Assembly: GCF_003612055.1 (NCBI RefSeq)
Contig: NZ_RAWB01000011.1
Coordinates: 1-45,383 of the forward strand
Origin: Corallococcus llansteffanensis
GTDB taxonomy: Bacteria; Myxococcota; Myxococcia; Myxococcales; Myxococcaceae
Direction of reading: 5' to 3'
DNA length: 45,383 nt
Shown here: positions 42,007 through 45,383 of the stretch, piece after piece
How the letters are laid out: every line of letters starts with the position of its first letter
How positions within the stretch are numbered: position 1 is the stretch's first letter
Program-made: the position numbers and the translations under genes
Notes under the pieces: generated by a model
The model's input: the letters and a program-made list of their open reading frames with translations, nothing else
What the model was told of the DNA's origin: nothing
The model's database searches: none

Positions 42007-42654
42007 ATGAACCCTTCGGACTCCCTGCCCCCGACCGACGCCGAGGTCCCCCGCCGCGACCCCGTGCCCCTCGTCGTTCCGCCCGTCACCCTGGAGGGGA
42101 CGGCGGTGCGGCTGGTGCCCCTGTCCACGGCCCACGTGCCCGCGCTCACGGCGCTCTGCGAGCCGGAGCTGTTCGCGCACTTCTCGCGTGTGCTGCGCAC
42201 GGAAGCCGACGTGGCGGACTACGTCGCCGTCGCGCTCCGGGCGGCGGACGCGGGCACGGAGCGCCCCTTCGCCATCTGTGAGCAGGAGAGCGGGGACGTG
42301 GTGGGCACCACGCGCTTCCTGGAGATTCAACGCGACTTCCGCACGCTGGAGATCGGCTCCACCTGGCTGGGGCGGCGCGTGTGGCGCTCGCGGGTGAACA
42401 CCGAGTGCAAGTACCTGCTGCTGCGCCACGCCTTCGAGACCCTGTCGGTGATGCGCGTCCAGCTGAAGACGGACCGACGCAACGAGCGCTCGCGCGCGGC
42501 CATCGCCCGCCTGGGCGCCACGTTCGAGGGCATCCTGCGCAACCACATGCTGGTGCGCGGCGGCATCGTGCGCGACAGCGCGTACTACAGCGTGCTCGAC
42601 ACCGAGTGGCCGGCCGTGAAGCAGCGTCTGTCCGGACTGCTCGCGCGGGAGTGA
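42007..42654 (+). CDS. GNAT-family N-acetyltransferase (RimJ/RimL-like)
   Basis: A 215-residue acetyl-CoA-dependent enzyme. After an N-terminal tail of about 25 Pro-rich residues, the fold begins LEGTAVRLVPLSTAH. GTTRFLEIQRDFRTLEIGSTWLG and a later RVQLKTDRRNERSRAAIARLGATFEG match the RimJ/RimL subgroup, including the Asn in NERSRAAI that contacts acetyl-CoA. The substrate (protein N-terminus, antibiotic or small molecule) is unknown. It lies between rpoN and hpf, with 16 bases before the next lipoprotein gene. Confidence 0.88.
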   Translation: MNPSDSLPPTDAEVPRRDPVPLVVPPVTLEGTAVRLVPLSTAHVPALTALCEPELFAHFSRVLRTEADVADYVAVALRAADAGTERPFAICEQESGDVVGTTRFLEIQRDFRTLEIGSTWLGRRVWRSRVNTECKYLLLRHAFETLSVMRVQLKTDRRNERSRAAIARLGATFEGILRNHMLVRGGIVRDSAYYSVLDTEWPAVKQRLSGLLARE

Positions 42655-42670
42655 TAGGGTCTGCCGCGCT

Positions 42671-43471
42671 ATGTCCCTTCCTGTGCTCTTCGCGCGTCGG
42701 ACCGTGGGTGGAATCCGGGTCCTCGGTGTGGTTGGAACCCTCGTGTCGCTCATCGGCTGTAGCGGCGGCGAGACGAAGGTCATGTCGCTCGCGGAGATGT
42801 CGGACCGCACGCTCACCTACGCGCTGGCGGACGTGGACGACGTGGTGACACCGGACGCGCAGGGCGCGCACCGCTTCACCGTCAGCTACTCGGTGTCGAA
42901 GGACGGCGCCCCGTGCTCCCGCTTCGCCGACGACGTGACGGCCACCTTCAACGGCGAGCCCATGACGCTGGTGCCGGGCGGCGCGTCGGACGTGGGGGGC
43001 CGGGCGGACACGTGCGAGAACAGCCGCGCCTTCTTCAACTACGACCCGGCCGCCTGGGGCCGTGAGCCGGTGGGCGACATCATCGTGCAGCTCCAGGACG
43101 CCACCCACACCGTGCGCCTCGTGCTCCAGGGCGCCAAGGCCAAGCGTCAGTTCACGTTCCAGGGGGAGGGCACCGCGGACCGGCTGCGCGTGGGGCAGAC
43201 CTACGCGTTCCTCTGGGAGCCGGCGACGGAGGTGCCCGGCCCCATCGAGGTCGTCCTCTTCCGCGAGGGCGGCCGGGCGCCCACCAACCTCACCGCCACG
43301 CAGGAGGGGGGGAAGGTGAGCATCACGGTGCCGCCCAACACCCCGCAGGCGAACCACACCCTCACCCTGGGCGCGGACCTGGCCGGCGTCGTGCGCGAGT
43401 GCGTGGGCGTGGCGTCGTGCGACGGCGGCATCTTCCACTCACAGGACTTCCTGGTCTCCGTGGTGCCCTGA
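42671..43471 (+). CDS. Lipoprotein of unknown function
   Basis: A 266-residue protein. The long signal region (RVLGVVGTLVSLIGC) ends at a lipobox Cys near residue 30. The mature part looks all-beta with two Ig-like stretches: HRFTVSYSVSKDGAPC, which includes a Cys pair, and GQTYAFLWEPATEVPG, followed by KVSITVPPNTPQANH. A second Cys pair is near the C-terminus (ECVGVASC). No family recognised. It is probably co-transcribed with the GNAT gene. There is no evidence for function beyond cell-envelope location. Confidence 0.8.
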   Translation: MSLPVLFARRTVGGIRVLGVVGTLVSLIGCSGGETKVMSLAEMSDRTLTYALADVDDVVTPDAQGAHRFTVSYSVSKDGAPCSRFADDVTATFNGEPMTLVPGGASDVGGRADTCENSRAFFNYDPAAWGREPVGDIIVQLQDATHTVRLVLQGAKAKRQFTFQGEGTADRLRVGQTYAFLWEPATEVPGPIEVVLFREGGRAPTNLTATQEGGKVSITVPPNTPQANHTLTLGADLAGVVRECVGVASCDGGIFHSQDFLVSVVP

Positions 43472-43537
43472 CGCCGTGCCTTGAAGCGGGCGGGCAGGCG
43501 CACCTGGCGTCATTGCCGCTCCGCGCCAGCGGCTCCA

Positions 43538-43564
43538 CCGTGAGGGAACCTTTTTCCCTCACGG
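43538..43564 (+). promoter_or_regulatory. 11-bp perfect hairpin at the SDR ribosome site
   Basis: CCGTGAGGGAA (43538-43548) pairs perfectly with TTCCCTCACGG (43554-43564) around the loop CCTTT. The last two bases of the 3-prime arm are the first GG of the GGAG ribosome site (43563-43566) of the SDR gene at 43574. It may terminate the upstream lipoprotein transcript, or shield the ribosome site. Confidence 0.65.
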
Positions 43565-43573
43565 AGCAAGCCC

Positions 43574-44455
43574 ATGGCCCGCAACCCCGATCCCCGCAGC
43601 GCTGGCCCCAAGCCGCCCTTCCCGGAGCAGACACAGCCCGCGCCCGGCCACGAGGGCGCCATGTCTCCGGAGCCCGATTACGGCGAGCAGTCGTACAAGG
43701 GCCTGGGCCGGCTGAAGGACCGCGTCGCGCTCGTCACCGGAGGCGACAGCGGCATTGGCCGCGCGGTGTGCCTGGCCTTCGCGCGCGAGGGCGCGGACGT
43801 GGCGTTCGCCTACCTCAACGAGAGCGACGACGCGAACCACACCCGCCGCGTGGTGGAGGCGTCCGGCCGGCAGGCGCTGGCGCTCGCGGGCGACATCGCG
43901 CTGGAGGCCACCTGCAAGAAGCTGGTGGAGGACACGGTGAAGCGCTTCGGGCGCATCGACGTGCTCGTCAACAACGCGGCCTACCAGGGCAAGTCGGTGG
44001 AGAAGTTCGAGGAGCTGGACGCCGAGCGCGTGGAGCGCACCTTCCGCGTCAACATCCTCGCGATGTTCCACCTGGTCCGCTACGCGCTGCCGCACATGAA
44101 GGAGGGCTCCACCATCATCAACACCGCGTCCATCCAGGCGTATCAGCCCTCGCCCAACATCCTCGACTACGCCACCACCAAGGGCGCCATCGTCGCCTTC
44201 ACCAAGGGCCTGTCCCAGGAGCTCATCAGCCGCGGCATCCGCGTCAACGCCGTGGCGCCCGGGCCCGTGTGGACGCCGCTCATCCCGCAGTCCTTCGACG
44301 GGGAGAAGGTCAAGGAGTTCGGCAAGAGCAACCCCACGGGCCGACCCGCACAGCCCGCGGAGCTGGCGCCCTCCTACGTGTTCCTCGCCTGCGACGAGTC
44401 CCGCTTCGTCACCGGCGACATCCTGGGCGTCACGGGCGGCATGCTGCTGGCATGA
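43574..44455 (+). CDS. SDR-family oxidoreductase (YghA-like)
   Basis: A 293-residue NAD(P)-dependent short-chain dehydrogenase. It has an N-terminal Pro-rich extension of about 45 residues that is usual in the YghA/GsiB-like subgroup. The cofactor loop TGGDSGIG follows, then the NNAA motif (VLVNNAAYQ), a catalytic Ser region (INTASIQAY) and the YxxxK pair in DYATTKGA. A final VTGGMLLA matches the family end. Substrate is unknown; the subgroup is often stress-associated. A strong hairpin sits at its ribosome site. Confidence 0.92.
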   Translation: MARNPDPRSAGPKPPFPEQTQPAPGHEGAMSPEPDYGEQSYKGLGRLKDRVALVTGGDSGIGRAVCLAFAREGADVAFAYLNESDDANHTRRVVEASGRQALALAGDIALEATCKKLVEDTVKRFGRIDVLVNNAAYQGKSVEKFEELDAERVERTFRVNILAMFHLVRYALPHMKEGSTIINTASIQAYQPSPNILDYATTKGAIVAFTKGLSQELISRGIRVNAVAPGPVWTPLIPQSFDGEKVKEFGKSNPTGRPAQPAELAPSYVFLACDESRFVTGDILGVTGGMLLA

Positions 44456-44512
44456 AGCGGGGATTCCGCGAGGTCCCGGACAGGAAAATGGGGCCCGGGT
44501 CGGAATCCCGCT
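44456..44512 (+). terminator. Large hairpin after the SDR gene
   Basis: AGCGGGGATTCC (44456-44467) pairs with GGAATCCCGCT (44502-44512) with one bulged G. Inside the loop CCCGG (44475-44479) can pair with CCGGG (44495-44499). It starts at the first base after the SDR stop, so it is a probable terminator of that gene, although no T tract follows. Confidence 0.6.
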
Positions 44513-44527
44513 CTCGTGGTGGGCAGC

Positions 44528-44544
44528 GGACACAAGACGTGTCC
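44528..44544 (+). other. Short hairpin between SDR and hpf
   Basis: GGACAC (44528-44533) pairs with GTGTCC (44539-44544) around AAGAC. It is one of three hairpins in this gap of 220 bases. Alone it has little meaning; together they may form a structured leader or stacked terminators. Confidence 0.4.
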
Positions 44545-44620
44545 TCTGGCGGTCGCTTGCGCGAGCGCGTGTCGTCGACAGGAAATGCCAACCTGGAGGG
44601 ACGGGTTGCTTTCGGCGTGG

Positions 44621-44646
44621 GCTCCGTCTCTGATCTGTGACGGAGC
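44621..44646 (+). promoter_or_regulatory. Hairpin in the hpf leader
   Basis: GCTCCGTC (44621-44628) pairs perfectly with GACGGAGC (44639-44646) around a ten-base loop, ending 14 bases before the AGGAGG ribosome site. If within the hpf transcript it would be a stable leader structure; it could instead be a last terminator before an hpf promoter. Confidence 0.5.
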
Positions 44647-44660
44647 TTACCTCTCTCCCT

Positions 44661-44666
44661 AGGAGG
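44661..44666 (+). promoter_or_regulatory. Consensus RBS of hpf
   Basis: A perfect AGGAGG lies nine bases before ATG 44676. It fixes the start there rather than at an earlier in-frame start near 44637, whose extra residues are not HPF-like. Confidence 0.8.
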
Positions 44667-44675
44667 CGGCCACGC

Positions 44676-45353
44676 ATGCAGCTCAACATCACCTTCCGTC
44701 AGTTCGGAGCGTCGGATTCCCTGAAGGAGTACGCCCGTGAAAAGGTCGATCGGGTGAACCGACTGCTGGACCGGGCTGGAGAGGCCCACGTGGTCCTGTC
44801 GTTGGAGCGGCACCTGCACCACGCGGACATCACCATCCACTCCGGCGCCTGGATCCTCCGGGGGCGTGAGAAGAGCGATGACATGTACGCGTCCATCGAC
44901 CTCGCGATGGACAAGATCGAGCGCCAGCTGCGCCGCTACCGCGACAAGCTCAAGTCGCACCACGGCAAGGAGAAGGTCCACCACCGCCAGGACCTGGTGA
45001 ACACGCTGAAGGTCCGCCACGACGTCTTCGAGGTCTCCGAGTCCCTGGACTCCACCGAGGCCTCCGAGGCGTCCGTCACGCCGGTGACGCCGGTCACCGC
45101 CGGGTCCCGGACCGACACCGCGCAGGCGGCCGAGGCAGGCATCGCGCGCCTGGTGCGCACCACGCACCTGGCCATCCAGTCGCTGTCGGTGGACGACGCG
45201 GTGATGCAGATGAACCTGATGAACAACGACTTCTACGTCTTCCAGAACCAGCAGTCGCAGGCGCTGTCCATCGTCTACCGCCGCAAGGAAGGCGGGTTCG
45301 GCCTCATCGAGCCGCACCTGCCGTCCGAACCGGTGGCCGCCACCGGCACCTGA
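44676..45353 (+). CDS. hpf: Long-form ribosome hibernation promoting factor
   Basis: A 225-residue ribosome-associated protein. Residues 1-105 are the HPF/RaiA core (MQLNITFRQFGASDSLKEY, then YASIDLAMDKIERQLRRYRDKLK) that occupies the decoding site of idle 30S subunits. An acidic/Thr/Val linker follows at about 115-155. The C-terminal domain (LVRTTHLAIQSLSVDDAVMQMN to QALSIVYRRKEGGFGLIEP) is the long-form dimerisation module that drives 100S formation. In many proteobacteria hpf sits next to rpoN; here three genes intervene. A hairpin-rich leader of 220 bases precedes it. The start is fixed by AGGAGG. Confidence 0.95.
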   Translation: MQLNITFRQFGASDSLKEYAREKVDRVNRLLDRAGEAHVVLSLERHLHHADITIHSGAWILRGREKSDDMYASIDLAMDKIERQLRRYRDKLKSHHGKEKVHHRQDLVNTLKVRHDVFEVSESLDSTEASEASVTPVTPVTAGSRTDTAQAAEAGIARLVRTTHLAIQSLSVDDAVMQMNLMNNDFYVFQNQQSQALSIVYRRKEGGFGLIEPHLPSEPVAATGT

Positions 45354-45383
45354 CGTCCAGGTGTCCGGCCCACCCCCCGCGTT
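45354..45383. other. Window end after hpf
   Basis: Only 30 bases follow the hpf stop. They contain no recognisable gene or hairpin; the next gene (often ptsN in proteobacteria) would lie outside the window. Confidence 0.4.

Overview
The window looks like chromosome of a high-GC delta-proteobacterial predator of the Myxococcaceae (Myxococcus/Corallococcus type). This rests on strong G/C third positions, dense ATGA/GTGA-coupled operons, many lipoproteins, a myxobacterial-type RpoN, and the pairing of a very large exopolysaccharide locus with lpt-rpoN. The genus is inferred from gene content and style; no search was run.

Region 1 (29-14947) is the core of a Wzx/Wzy-dependent polysaccharide locus. 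It has a minus-strand GT2-methyltransferase fusion. A five-gene plus-strand operon follows: Wzc-type co-polymerase/tyrosine kinase, two GT4 glycosyltransferases, a polymerase/ligase-like membrane protein, and another GT4. A converging five-gene minus-strand operon reads from a Wzx flippase into four GT4-like transferases. Divergent from wzx is a ROK sugar kinase (15123-16148).

Region 2 (16344-23517) is a lower-GC insert. It holds a Cys-rich probable lipoprotein, a roughly 2000-residue RHS-repeat protein with an export signal and a C-terminal HExxH metallopeptidase-like tip, a small candidate ORF, and a lipoprotein that could be the immunity factor.

Region 3 (23548-35271) returns to polysaccharide genes: a SAM methyltransferase, a GT4, a WecA/MraY-type initiating phosphotransferase with an unusual soluble tail, a pair of related nucleotidyltransferases (the second apparently catalytically dead), UDP-glucose dehydrogenase, a membrane O-acyltransferase, two small exported proteins, and a second Wzy/ligase-like protein with a TPR-like tail. 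Content and order resemble, from memory, the M. xanthus biosurfactant polysaccharide (BPS) locus that lies near rpoN. No outer-membrane Wza-type exporter is present.

Region 4 (35276-45353) is mostly housekeeping. It contains a YbaK-type deacylase and AstB on the minus strand, then lpxL-like acyltransferase, lptC, lptA, lptB and rpoN on the plus strand. Three genes (GNAT, lipoprotein, SDR) separate rpoN from hpf, which are neighbours in many proteobacteria. Several perfect hairpins and a near-consensus sigma-54 site upstream of rpoN lie in the gaps. No tRNA, rRNA, CRISPR array or insertion sequence was seen.

As a system, the WecA-like enzyme would start a lipid-linked sugar unit and the GT4 enzymes would extend it. 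Ugd, the methyltransferases and the acyltransferase would supply or decorate sugars. Wzx would flip the unit, a Wzy-like protein would polymerise it, and Wzc would control length and secretion.
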